From assembly GCF_016808095.1 (NCBI RefSeq), contig NC_068974.1, positions 24,536,825 through 24,600,824 of the forward strand: a DNA stretch of 64,000 nucleotides, given 5' to 3'. Below the pieces are notes generated by a model, which saw nothing but the letters and a program-made list of their open reading frames with translations, had not been told where the DNA came from and ran no database searches. Below, one piece after another: positions 11,197 through 21,493 of this stretch. The stretch's first letter is position 1. Each line of letters opens with the position of its first letter. The translations under genes and the position numbers were made by a program. This stretch comes from Vigna angularis. Lineage: Eukaryota; Streptophyta; Magnoliopsida; Fabales; Fabaceae.

Positions 11197-12758
11197 GTGG
11201 TGCGAAGGCCCTTATAGTGAAGGAACCAAAAAAAAGTGTTTTTAATTTCCTCTTTTGCTTGGTTTTCTATGCAATGTACTTCGATATATATATATATATC
11301 TATATATATATATATAATGTTTATTTTTAAGTATTGTGGACTGTATTAACAATGTAAACTCCTAATTGTTAAGATCTATGTCATCGATGAGAAAAGAGAA
11401 AGAGAGAGTAAAAGAAAAGAGCAAGAGAGAAGAGAAGAGGAAAATAGAAGAGAAGATAAAAAGAAAAGAAAAAGGCAATAGAGAATAGAAAAGGAAGAAA
11501 AAGAAAAGAGAGAAAAATAAAAGTTGCTACTAAGGGAAATTTCTACTTCCATCTTCCCAATGGAACCCAAAGTTATAAGGGAAGGTTTCCAATCATTTAA
11601 TTCTTCTCCTATTTTTCTTAAGTCTTCAAATTATAACTTCTCTTTTAAACAAGTTGTCATTTCATTTACTACACTACATTTTTCAAAATATGGCAATTCA
11701 AACCTTGAGTTAGTGTTACCTTTGTGGAATTAAGTAGCTCAAGACAAAAGCAAAGTGTTTTATGAATTAGGACTTTCAATTTCTCTCAAAATTAGAAAAT
11801 AAAATATGAGAAGTCCTTATTCTAAAGATACTATTTTAAAAGAATTATTTATTAGAAATATATTAATTAGAGATATGTTTGATGCTTATTGTAGATTAAT
11901 ATTTGATCAAGGAGGAAGTCATGAGGATCCCAAGAAATAGAGAAATAAAGTCAATTCAAGATGGCATGCTCCGAAGACGTTGAGGAGTTTCTTAATAATA
12001 AAGGTGACTGTCAGATTTAAGGATAAATCATTTTTCAAGAGGGAGGGAATGAGAGTATACTGCCTAACAAGCCTTCCCCAATGTCCTCTACTTGTATTTT
12101 GATGTTCATTATATGGTTTTTTTTAGCTTGCATGAATCATGGGTTAGTATAAATAGCCAACTTCACCATTGTGATTGCACTTTTGAGATAAATGGAAATT
12201 GAGTTTCTGTAGATTGAATTCCAAAACCCAAATTCCACCTGGAAAGTCAAGGCTAGAGAATAAAAGGGATCCTTCTTTAGCCACCTTCCATTCACACCTT
12301 GCATTCTTTCATTTTCCTCTTTTTCCCTTCGGTTTTTCTCTCCTCCTCCACCGAAATTCATTTTTTCCCCAATTTTTCTTTACTCGAATCTTCTCTAACA
12401 CTGAAACCTCTCTTCCATATTCTCGTTTCTCCTCACAACATCACTAAACTATTTTGTTCGCGAGCTTTCCAATTTATTCATCGTGTTACCAAGCATCGAA
12501 CAACCTCATTCCATTGAATGCTTCTTCTTCCTCACGTCAACTATCCATTGAGTTGCATCTTCTCGTGCCTCCACATTTTCCTCTCGACACCAAATGTAAG
12601 TTCTTCATTATCCAAAGGCATTTTAGGTTCAAATCGATCACCTCTTCCTTCATAACCTCGTTTTTTCTCCTTTACACTTATTTGTTCCACATGTCCTGTG
12701 ATTCATCAATTCAACCTAAGGTTTTATAAGGTCCGCTTATTTGATTCGAACAAGGCTT
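11197..12758. other. Degraded retroelement-like interval
   Basis: It holds a short TA tract (11283-11319), a strongly purine-rich stretch (11386-11520) resembling the Lys/Glu-coding part of the Gypsy gag at 16720-16890, and a polypurine-tract-like GAGGGAGGGAATGAG near 12041. Pyrimidine-rich sequence with short frames (12190-12730) follows. These hints suggest the 3' part of another Gypsy-like element followed by an LTR into which the CACTA element at 12759 inserted. No intact gene is seen. Confidence 0.4.
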
Positions 12759-13631
12759 CACTAGTACAAAAACAGCGTATAACGTCACACTTTCAACGTC
12801 CAACCACTGAATAGCCAACGTTAAAAATGAGCGGTGGCATTTTTGTAAATAAATGCAATTATAAAACGTTGTTTAGAATTGTAATTCGACGTAAAAGGAT
12901 ATAAAACGTTGAATGCCTTTTAAATTTGACGTCAAAAGGTTAGTGAATTCAATAAAAATTTGAGCGGGAGATTGAAAACTCATTCACTTTATCTTAGCAC
13001 GCGATACCCCTCTTCTCAAACTTTTCTCGAACGAAATTTGACGAGCATCACATGTAATCTTTCTTTCATTTGATACAAATGCATGTTAATTAACTACTTT
13101 ATGTATGATTTTTGTTTGTTTTAACCGATTATTTTCGTGCTCTTGTCATTCATAGGCGCATTATGCTTTCTCTCTCACTGGTGACGAAACTTTATTCCGT
13201 TGAACCCACCTTTTGAAGGTTAGTTTTCGTTTTGAGGAACTTATGTGTTGAACTTGTTTGTTGTTGTTTTTGTTGAACTTGTTTGTTGTTGTTGTTTGAT
13301 TGAACTTGTTTGTTGTTGTTTGATTGAACTTGTTTGTTGTTGGTTATTATTGTTTGTTGTTGATACTACACTACACGTTCATAGTTCATGTTTTATAAAA
13401 TACCAAAAACTGAAATTTGTTGTTTTTCTGCTTTTCAGGTTTCGTAGAGTTGTAAAAAAGGATCACAATTAATTAAAAAAAACCAAAAACAATGATTAAC
13501 GTTGAATATTAACAACATTCGACGTTAACGTCGTATATTGAGAAAATTCGACGTTAATTTAACGTCTCCTAATATGACGTCGTTCGCAAATTCGCCGTTA
13601 AAAGCCCAAAATATTCGACGTTGTACTAGTG
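12759..13631. mobile_element. Complete non-autonomous CACTA element (873 bp)
   Basis: The ends are inverted: CACTAGTACAAAAACAGCG on the left and CGACGTTGTACTAGTG on the right. Inside both ends lie subterminal repeats of AACGTC/GACGTT in both orientations (roughly 12780-12945 and 13498-13620). Flanking triplets are CTT and TTT, a 2-of-3 match to the usual 3-bp TSD. The centre holds a short minisatellite of GAACTTGTTTGTTGTTG units (13248-13350) and no transposase, so it depends on a helper element. The 75-aa Cys/Val/Leu-rich frame is a translation of the minisatellite. Confidence 0.88.
13248..13350. repeat. GTTGTTTGTTGAACTT minisatellite
   Basis: Three to four imperfect units of roughly 25 bp, each carrying TTGAACTTGTTTGTTGTTG, inside the CACTA element. 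It is likely a replication-slippage product. Confidence 0.75.
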
Positions 13632-14711
13632 TTTGGATCTCTTTTTTTCTCTACATCGTGACAAGTCTTTGGAATCTTCGGTCCAGTGTTGTATCGAGAG
13701 TTTCATCTTTGCCTATAGGGAAGAAAGCTTGTTCCATTGCGTTTAGTTGTTGGAGGATGCCTCGAGGAGCCTTTAATCCAGTTTGGACTGAACCAATCTG
13801 TCTTCTCCTTGGAGTACTTCCATTAAAAGGCTTCAAGAGAAATAATCCCAAAATGTTCTCTATCTCTCACAATGTCTTTTTCTTTGGTGTAGTGATTATG
13901 ATTATATCTTTCTGGTTTAGTGATCTACATAAATATCAAGAATATGGTATACAATCATTGAAGCACTTATCATACATGCATTAGATATTTTGAACGTTGA
14001 TAAGCTTTAGGCCGTATTGCATGTTCAAAACATTTTATCATTTGTCATGTCATTAATAAATGTATCGTTTGGTAAAGCATACAACATGTGTGATCATCAG
14101 ATGGTATAAAAAATTTGATTTTTCATCAAAAGTTATTTGCGAGAGTAGCGTTTAGCGGTCATACATTAGACGATGTACATTATAGGATGCTTTTCTTGAG
14201 TTAACACTATATTGAATAAAACTTCCTTTTAACTTCAGTGATATAAAAGAGACAAAGTTTTATATTCACAAAACGCTAACTTGTTACTTATATCATCTAT
14301 TAGATGATTTTAAAAGAGAGACACTTTCTTTTCTTAGACGATGTTCATAAGCTTAGTTCATAAGACAATTTACTCTAGAAAACGTTATTCAAAAGCTTGA
14401 TTTCGTCTAAAACATATGTTACAAAATACTTTTCTCTAACACACTTTTTTTTCAATTAACTTTTCATACACAATGATATTTTGTTTAATGCTTTTTATTA
14501 AACCTCAAAATCTGAGTTGCTTAGATGGTTATTCTCTAAACAATCTTATCTTAAGAATGGCAAACCCAAAATGTAAAGTAAGAAAACATAAAATGAGATG
14601 TTCTTAGTGAGAGCCTAAATGATGAGGTACTTTTCTAAAGTGTAACATGAGAATAGGCATCATCTTTTTCCTCCGCATCTTCTTTGTTAAGTTCGTGATC
14701 TAAATTGGCGT
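13632..14711. other. Unassigned repeat-like interval
   Basis: The first 220 bp, right of the CACTA element, contain a minus frame (13851-13651) and an overlapping plus frame (13538-13984) without recognisable domains. From about 13985 the text, with repeated AGACGATGT and TTATCATTTG words, resembles the AGACGATGTG-containing stretch at 6050-6130 and the LTR at 1950-4058, so it is probably old Copia LTR sequence. No gene is supported. Confidence 0.4.
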
Positions 14712-16105
14712 TGTGTTAACGGTTGAAAATACTGTTATCTATGATGTAATTTTGGTACTAAATACACCCTTTTCTGCTTAGAAACTTGCTTGGAATCGTA
14801 TTTTTCTGTTAAGTTGTGTGAATAAGAGAGTTGAGGTTGAATTTGATGATTTTATGACTACATCCCTTTGTTTTGATAGAAAATAAGTTAATTTGGAAAG
14901 CAGGGATAAACTGCTAAGGAGATAGAGCTCAGAAAGGTCCAGAAAAAGCACCAAAAGAAAGGAAGCTCGAGGCTTAGGCACCCTTTTTGGAGGCTTGAGC
15001 GCAACAAACCACCGCTCACCACCCAGGCGCCCCTTTTTGGGCGCTTGAGTGCCTACAACACGAAGCTTGGGCGTCCTCTGGAAGGCTTAAGCGCAGGAAG
15101 TGTCACTCACCCCCCGGGCGCCCCTTTTGGGGCGCTTGAGCACCAGACGTAGAAGGCTTAGGCGATCTCTAAGAGGCTTAAGCGTGGAAGACCACCGCTC
15201 GCTGCCCGGGCGCCCTAAGTTGGGCGCTTGAGCGCCATTCTCCCAAGCTTGGGCTTTGTTTCTGTTCTGCTTCAGTTCTATTTAAAGGACCTAGACGTCC
15301 TAGCTTTTGTATCTCTGGCTGGAGTAGCAGAATAACACATTTTTCCATTCTCTGAAGGCGGATTTGGATGCGAAAGCGTCCTTCCTCTACTTTTAGGGTT
15401 TTGCTATCTCATGCTTTTCCATTATTCATCTAGTTTCTCCATGTCTATGAGGAACTAAACTCTTTTTGTTGTTGGGGAATGATATAACCTTGTGAACTCT
15501 CATGTATTTGAATTGATTCTTAGTTCCATATGTTTTTTCATTAATTGTTAGAGTAATTCATCTATGCTTATTACATGCTTTGTTTAACTTATTCATCGCA
15601 TGATTTATGAATTGCATGAGTGTTGGGAGGTTCCTTACAATTCAGGTTCTTGTTGAATTCTCCCAAGAGTAATATTTCTTAGGGATGAGGGTATGAGTCT
15701 TGGTCGTCTTAAGCTCTTGATCTTCACTTTTAATTGCTAGGAATGCTAGGAATTGCATGAATTGGTGGTTAAGGACAAGCTTATTCGCCGAGGGATCGGG
15801 TTTAGGTGATTTAGTGAGTGACGTTAAACAACATGAGAGGGAACTTGGTGAAATCTAACCCCAACAACATACTCATCTCATTATAAACAACATCCGTTCA
15901 TCTTTGTGTTACTCTGCAAGTGATCAAACTGCACTTATATTTAATTTTCTGTTCTTGCATCTTAAACCAATTCCATTTTATTTGTGTCTTAATTAATCGA
16001 GTCATCACACAACTGTTTAGTGTCGGGTGGCTTCTGGGATACGATACTTGGTCTTACCATTTTATATTACTTGTGCGATTTGGTATACTTGCCAATCCAT
16101 CAACA
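14712..16105 (+). mobile_element. Gypsy LTR, family G copy B (5' LTR)
   Basis: It starts near TGTTAACGGTTGAAAATAC and ends at CATCAACA just before a primer-binding site. Between 14960 and 15250 there is a GC-rich array of words such as GGCGCTTGAGCGCC and CCCGGGCGCCC. After it comes TCTATTTAAAGGACC, a possible TATA region (15278-15292). The block with TGTTGTTGGGGAATGATAT and the end ACTTGCCAATCC match copies A and D. As the PBS and gag follow directly, this is a 5' LTR. Confidence 0.85.
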
Positions 16106-16111
16106 AGTTTT

Positions 16112-16129
16112 TGGCGCCGTTGCTGGGCA
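16112..16129 (+). promoter_or_regulatory. Primer-binding site, tRNA-Asp type
   Basis: TGGCGCCGTTGCTGGG, six bases after the LTR end, is the near-standard plant Ty3/Gypsy (Athila/Tat-like) PBS complementary to the 3' end of tRNA-Asp, with one visible change (GCTGGG for GCCGGG). It fixes the LTR boundary and the direction of the element. Confidence 0.85.
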
Positions 16130-16383
16130 CTCTCGGTTTAAACTATTCTATTTGTGTGATTCTTGATTAACTTTGACTTTATTTTTATTTTTATTTTTCA
16201 TATTTTTGTTTTTATCTTTATTTTTGGTGTTTTGTTTTGTTTATTTTTATTGTTTCTATGCTAAAAACGTTTTCTAGTGTTTTGTGTAGTGCTTGCCGGA
16301 TGCAATTCGGACAAGAAGTTAACTATATGGACATTCAATTCCACCAAGGTAATTTCAACCACTAATGGAAACCTCACTTAAAC

Positions 16384-17877
16384 ATGGGTCAAAGTCAATT
16401 TGGGCAAGTTGCCGAGCAATTCAATAAACCACAACAACAGTGGCAACAACAACCCTCTTTATCTGACAGAACTACCAAGCTTGAGGAGACTCTCCAACAA
16501 ATCATGCAGGCAACTCTTTCCACTCAGAAAAGCACTGAAGCTGCTATAAGAAACCTGGAGATGCAAGTTGGTCAAATGGCCAAGAAGTTGGAAGAAATGC
16601 CTATCAGAAGTTTTGGGGCTAATACTGAAGTTAACCCCAAGGCTATCAGAAGTTTTGGGGCTAATACTGAAGTTAACCCCAAGGAAGAATGTAAGGCTAT
16701 TGTTAGTATGAAAGATGAGAGAGAGAAAGAAAAAGAAAAGTTGAGTGAGAAAGAAAAAGAAGAGAGTGAGATAAAAGAAAAAATAGAGAGAAAAGAAAAA
16801 AAATTGATTGAAAAAGAAAAAGAAAGAGAGCAGAGTGAGAGTGAGAGAAATGAAGAGGTTGAGAGAGAAAAAGAAAAATTAGAGAAAAAACTCAATCACC
16901 CTGAAGAGTGCTCTAGAAAAGAAAAAGAAAAACAATTAGGATGCTTTGAAGAAATCTCTAGAGAATTGGGAATTAGAATTCCTGTGACTGAAGCATTGCA
17001 ACAGATTCCTGAATATGCTGAGTTTTTGAAGAAACTCCTCAAAAGAAAAGAATATTTAAAAGAGGAAACAATGGAGGTACATGAAGAGTATAGTGTGATC
17101 TTACAAAAGGCACTTCCTCCTAAGGTTGAAGATCCAGGAAGTTTCACCATTCCATGTACTATTGGGAATCATAAAATAGGGAAAGCCCTAATTGATTTAG
17201 GGTCCAACATCAATTTGATGCCCTTATCGGTTCTTAAAAAGATTGGTGGTCTTGAAGTCAAACCTGCAAGGATGACTCTGTTTATGGCTGATGGATCCAC
17301 CAAAAGGCCCTATGGTATGGTGGAAGATGTGATGGTTCAAATTGAAAATCTCAGATTCCTGGTTGACTTTGTGATAATGGAGATGGGGGAAGATTTGGAG
17401 ATCCTTATTATTCTTGGAAGGCCATTCATGAAAATGGCCAAGGTTATCATTAATGTTGATGATGGAACTATAACACTTAAAGACCAAGAAGAGGATGTGA
17501 TCTTCAACGTCTTCAATGCTGAGCAACAAGTCCAGAAGAAGAAGACTAGTCTCAAGACTTCAAGTGGAGGTACACCAGAGACTAGGGCTAAAGCTGCCAA
17601 GCCAGGTAAGAAAGGTAACAAGTTTTGTTTGTCACAGGTAAAGGAGAAAGAAAAAGATGTTCATCAAGATACCCTGGAGAAACATGAAGAATTTAGACCA
17701 GGCATTCCAGTGAGATTCAGCAAAAAGGTGTGGGTTGTGAAAGAACTCAGACCTGATGGACTGATAGAGATTGAATCCCCAATTTCCAGGAGAATCAAGA
17801 AGGTGAACAGGAAATTATTGAAGACCATTTGGTGTGGAGTAGGAAAAAATAACACCAAGATCAAAGATGTGACATGA
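16384..17877 (+). CDS. Gypsy gag-end/protease ORF fused to an integrase C-terminal tail
   Basis: Single open frame of 497 aa, 270 bp after the PBS. Residues 1-70 are Gln-rich gag-like sequence ending 'NLEMQVGQMAKKLEE'. Residues 75-100 are a tandem in-frame duplication of 'IRSFGANTEVNPK'. Residues 105-185 are an extreme Lys/Glu coiled-coil stretch. 'LPPKVEDPGSFTIPCTIG' (about 243-261) and 'ALIDLGSNINLMPLSVL' (about 268-284) are the Athila-type aspartic protease, its active-site triad reading Asp-Leu-Gly, and 'ILGRPFM' is the flap-side motif. The end ('VVKELRPDGLIEIESP', 'KVNRKLLK') resembles the C-terminus of Gypsy integrase. Reverse transcriptase, RNase H and the integrase core are absent, so the element is non-autonomous. 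The start codon is the first Met in frame; the N-terminal gag may have been lost. It could be expressed, but this cannot be seen. Confidence 0.85.
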   Translation: MGQSQFGQVAEQFNKPQQQWQQQPSLSDRTTKLEETLQQIMQATLSTQKSTEAAIRNLEMQVGQMAKKLEEMPIRSFGANTEVNPKAIRSFGANTEVNPKEECKAIVSMKDEREKEKEKLSEKEKEESEIKEKIERKEKKLIEKEKEREQSESERNEEVEREKEKLEKKLNHPEECSRKEKEKQLGCFEEISRELGIRIPVTEALQQIPEYAEFLKKLLKRKEYLKEETMEVHEEYSVILQKALPPKVEDPGSFTIPCTIGNHKIGKALIDLGSNINLMPLSVLKKIGGLEVKPARMTLFMADGSTKRPYGMVEDVMVQIENLRFLVDFVIMEMGEDLEILIILGRPFMKMAKVIINVDDGTITLKDQEEDVIFNVFNAEQQVQKKKTSLKTSSGGTPETRAKAAKPGKKGNKFCLSQVKEKEKDVHQDTLEKHEEFRPGIPVRFSKKVWVVKELRPDGLIEIESPISRRIKKVNRKLLKTIWCGVGKNNTKIKDVT

Positions 17878-17889
17878 GGATTCAAAAGA

Positions 17890-18667
17890 TGTCACTCATG
17901 CATGTAATAAGCACAGATGAATTACTCTAACAATTAATGAAAAAGTATATATGATTAAGAATCAATTCAAATACATGAGAGTTCACAAGGTTACATCATC
18001 CCCCAACAACAAATAAAGTTTAGTTCACCATAGACATGGTGAAACTAGATGAACAATGGAGAAGAATGAGATAGAAAAACCATAAAAGTAGAAGATGGAA
18101 GCTCAAGCATCCAAATCCGCCAAGATGAAAGAGTGTGTTGCTGTGCTCCTCCAGCCAAAGATACAAAACCTAGGATGTTTGGGTCCTTTAAATAAAGCGA
18201 ATATAGAACAGAAACAAAGCCCAGGCCCGTGTCGCTGGCGCTCAAGTGCCCCACTTAGGGCGCCCGGGCGGTGAGTGGTGGTTCCCTACGCTCAAGCCTC
18301 ATAAAGGACGCCCAAGCTTCGTGCTTTTGGCGCTCAAGCACCCAAAAGGGGCGCCCGGGCGGTGACCGACACTCTTCTGCGCTTAAACCTCTAAAAAGGG
18401 CGCCCAAGCTTCGAGAACTCCTCCCTTCTGGTGCTTTTCCAGGCTTTTCTGAGCTCCATCTTCATGGCACTTCATCCCTACTTTCCATATTATCTCATTC
18501 CCTGCCAAAACAAGGGAAATTAGTCATAAAACCATCAAATTCAACCTCAATTCTCTTATTCACACAACTTAGCAGAAAAGCATGATTCCAAGCAAGTTTC
18601 TAAGCAGAAAATGGTGCATTTATTATCAAAATTACATCACAAAATACAATATTTTTTACCGTTATTA
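17890..18667 (-). mobile_element. Gypsy LTR, family G copy C (inverted, 3'-truncated)
   Basis: On the minus strand this matches copy B from its start (TAATAACGG near 18667) through the GC-rich GGCGCCCGGGCGG block (18255-18410), the TTTAAAGGACCC region, CATCTAGTTTCACCATG and TGTTGTTGGGGGATGATG. It stops near TAATTGTTAGAGTAATTC and TTATTACATGC (about 17900), so the last 500 bp of the LTR are missing. It lies 12 bp after the stop of the fusion ORF and faces it. It is either a second, separately inserted element or an inverted rearrangement. Confidence 0.8.
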
Positions 18668-18669
18668 CC

Positions 18670-18944
18670 TCTTGATTGGACCTGTTTTCCAACCATCGTG
18701 CTTTATTTTTTTATGATAGAGTTAGAGTCATCCAACTTGTTTTTGAAAACCCATTTGGTTCCAATTACTTGATGAACATGATCTTTTGGAATAAATTACC
18801 AAACGTCATTCATTTTAAACTGGTTTAATTCATCCTACATGGTTAAGTACTACTTTTCATCTTGCAAGGGAGCGTCCATTGACTTTGGCTTTACCTAGGA
18901 CACAAAGCAACATTTAGGTATGTAGAAATGAATAGGCCTTATTT
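18670..18944 (-). pseudogene. Copia reverse transcriptase N-terminal fragment
   Basis: Minus-strand text parallels the start of Copia RT seen at 41100-40960: a conserved region reading approximately 'ELNQF', then 'NDVW', then 'GTKWVF.NKLD'. Stops and changes make it non-functional. It is cut at 18667 by the Gypsy LTR copy C and abuts a Copia LTR at 18945, an order that is not native and implies rearrangement. Confidence 0.65.
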
Positions 18945-20298
18945 CCTAACCAAGAGGGGGGGGGGGGGGGTGAAATTGGTTTTGTATAAAAAATTGTTCT
19001 TTTCTCAACCTTTGGAAAATCTTTAACCTTTTCTTGAAACACAAGCAACTAAAGATTGTAAAGTAATAAAATAGATAAGGGATAAAAAGACAAACACCAA
19101 GATTTTTATGTTTGTTCGGCCTCAATGCCTACATCCAGTCTCTTTCAATCAACCTGAGATTGAAAGTCACTTCACTATAAAGATTGCGTTATACAGATAG
19201 ATATACAGAGACCCTTTCTCAATGTAATCTCCTCTCCAACTCCAAATCTACTATAGAAGAATACAACACAGAAAGAACAATCCTCTTTCTACAGAAACCC
19301 TTTGAGACACCTCTTAAAGAAACCAGAACCTCACTTTCTCTTCTTGACCACCGACAACAGGGAAACCACAATCCATAGATTGCAAAATCAACACTGATCT
19401 TATTTAGAACACCTCATAGTGTGGATGATGATCAACAAATGTAAGAACACAACAATTACTTCAAGAATCCTTTGAATCTTCCATACTAAACGCTTCTTAA
19501 TTCTTGGAGAATTAGCACCCTGCAATTTCTTATCTCAACTCACTTTGTCAGATATTAAAGATGAATGTACAGAAGTTCTTTATGCAGAGAGATATTTCTT
19601 AATATATAGTTTTCTCAAGTCTAACACATATTAATCGATTACAATATCAATGTAATCAGTTAAGCAATTAACATTACTATACCAGAATTACATTAAAACG
19701 ATTTAACAGATTACGCATTTAATGTAATCGATTGCACAATTAATATAAGTCAAAACAATTCAAAATTTGACCGTTTTGTTAGTTAAGACATATCATGAAA
19801 ATAGTTTTCAGTGTGCATGATATTTAACTGATTAAGAAAACTGTGTAATCGGTTAAGTATGACACTTATGCAAATTTGAAAACTTTTTCATCTGAAAACA
19901 CATCACTGCACTCAGCAACTAGGTGTAAGTAAAGGCACGAGTTTTAATCAATTATACATATAATGTAATCGGTTAAAACTTGCAGTTTGACATAGTTAAA
20001 CATTTGCTGATATGTGATGAATCTAACTGATTACATAAACACTGTAATCGATTAACTCATACAGATATGATTTGTGAAAAGAGTTTCATCATTCAAAACT
20101 ATGAATATGCATACCACAAATATAAAATCATGTATAACCACAATAAGTATGCAAACTAAATACTTCAAGTACAAACACACATGTAAATGCAGCTTTGCAT
20201 ATTAAAACATTTTTGTTGTTGTGCAAGTAACTTAATAAACATTTCTATTATTGTCATCGTCAAAAACACACAAGGGTTTGGGTTTATCTTTTACATAG
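18945..20298 (-). mobile_element. Copia LTR (minus orientation)
   Basis: Relative of 4690-5838: the low end has CTAACCAAGAGG, a G run of 13-14 and TGAAATTGGTTTT. The middle is crowded with TAATCGATTA/TAATCGGTTA words (19630-20060). The high end carries TATGTAAAAGATAAACCC (minus reading) directly after a polypurine tract. Its polarity agrees with minus-strand pol fragments on the right. Several GATTACA-like and AATCGATTA repeats may be regulatory. Confidence 0.75.
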
Positions 20299-20315
20299 CT
20301 CCCCCTATCAACAAG
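20299..20315 (-). promoter_or_regulatory. Polypurine tract of the Copia element
   Basis: Read on the minus strand, CTTGTTGATAGGGGGAGC immediately precedes the LTR start. GGGGGAG next to an LTR is the plus-strand primer site typical of Sirevirus-like Copia elements. Exact limits are uncertain by a few bases. Confidence 0.7.
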
Positions 20316-20339
20316 GTAGAATTGACTTAGTTGTTTCCT

Positions 20340-21488
20340 GGGAGAGACCTCATTGGACAAATCTCCTGTGACATGTTCTAGTGATACATCTTTTAGGATA
20401 ATTCAATCTATAACTTGGTTACTTGAGCAACTTTTTTTTGTATCAGGAGATTTTTGTTCCTGTTGTGTTTCTTCAAATTCTTTTATTTCATCTGCACTTG
20501 TTGCATCACGATCTATTCTAGTTCTTAGAGTAGATATGGTAGTCTTTCTATCTATATACTCATCAAAGGCAACATAAACAAACTCTTATACAGGTAATGT
20601 TCTTTTGCTATAACTCTATAAGGTGTGTTAGTCAATGAGTAGCCTGAGAAAATTCCTTCATTAACCTTAGAGCCAAACTTTCCAAGATTAGATTTACCAT
20701 TATTTTATACAAAACATTTGCAGCCAAGAACTTTTAAGCATGATATACTAGGTTTTCTTCCCTTGAAGAGCTCATAGGGTTTGAGTTTCAAAATGGGTCT
20801 TATGAGGGTTTGATTAACTACATAACATGTAGAGCTTACTACATATGGCAGAAATACTTTGGTAGTGCTCTAGGAGTTGAGAAGTTATGAGAAATGACAT
20901 GTTTTTCACAAAAGGTTTCAAAGATTTCATTTTGAAACTCACCTCCATGATCACTTCAAATTTATTTAGATCTTAAGTCTTTTTCATTTTGAATGACAGT
21001 TGTAAACTTTTTGAAAACTTTAAAGGTTTCATTTTTTAATGAGATAAAGAAGGTATAGGTAAATCTAGAGATATCATCAACTAGTATAAGTTTCAACCTA
21101 TACTTTGAGAAACACATAAACCATTTAGAGAACTTATTTAGTGGTTTCTTTTAAAAAGGACTCAAATTATAATTTTTAAAAACATAAATTATCATTTTGA
21201 GATTCATAGAACTTAATGTATTTGTACACTGAGGTTGTTGAGATAAAGCATGACTGATGTGGTCTCAACAATAGTAAGGAAATAGTCTATAAACATTCGT
21301 ACAAGAAGGAAGAATTCTTCATGAAGTGATGGCTTAACGAAGAAAGGTTATTCTTTGTATCATCAAATATATTATATATTGATCTTGCATTAAGAAGCCT
21401 TACAAATGCTTTGCATGTAGAAGAATATATTAACTAAGAATGTCTTAGATTCAATAGTCATTTTTGTATGACAAGACTTTTATTTTTA
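20340..21488 (-). pseudogene. Copia integrase C-terminal fragment (degraded)
   Basis: Minus-strand translation, in broken frames, follows the end of Copia integrase also seen at 41707-41327: 'RPILKLKPYELFKGRKPS' at about 20810-20760, then 'LGCKCFVL', 'GKSNLGKF' and 'GYSLTN' near 20630. The segment 20900-21130 corresponds to the integrase core, including a region parallel to 41830-41950. Many stops are present. RT and RNase H are missing between this fragment and the polypurine tract at 20300, indicating an internal deletion. It is interrupted at 21489 by a solo LTR and resumes at 24661. Confidence 0.8.
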
Positions 21489-21493
21489 GGCAT

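Noticed and set aside
16572..16895. 107-aa Ser/Phe-rich minus-strand ORF
   Set aside because: Exact antisense of the Lys/Glu-rich part of the Gypsy gag.
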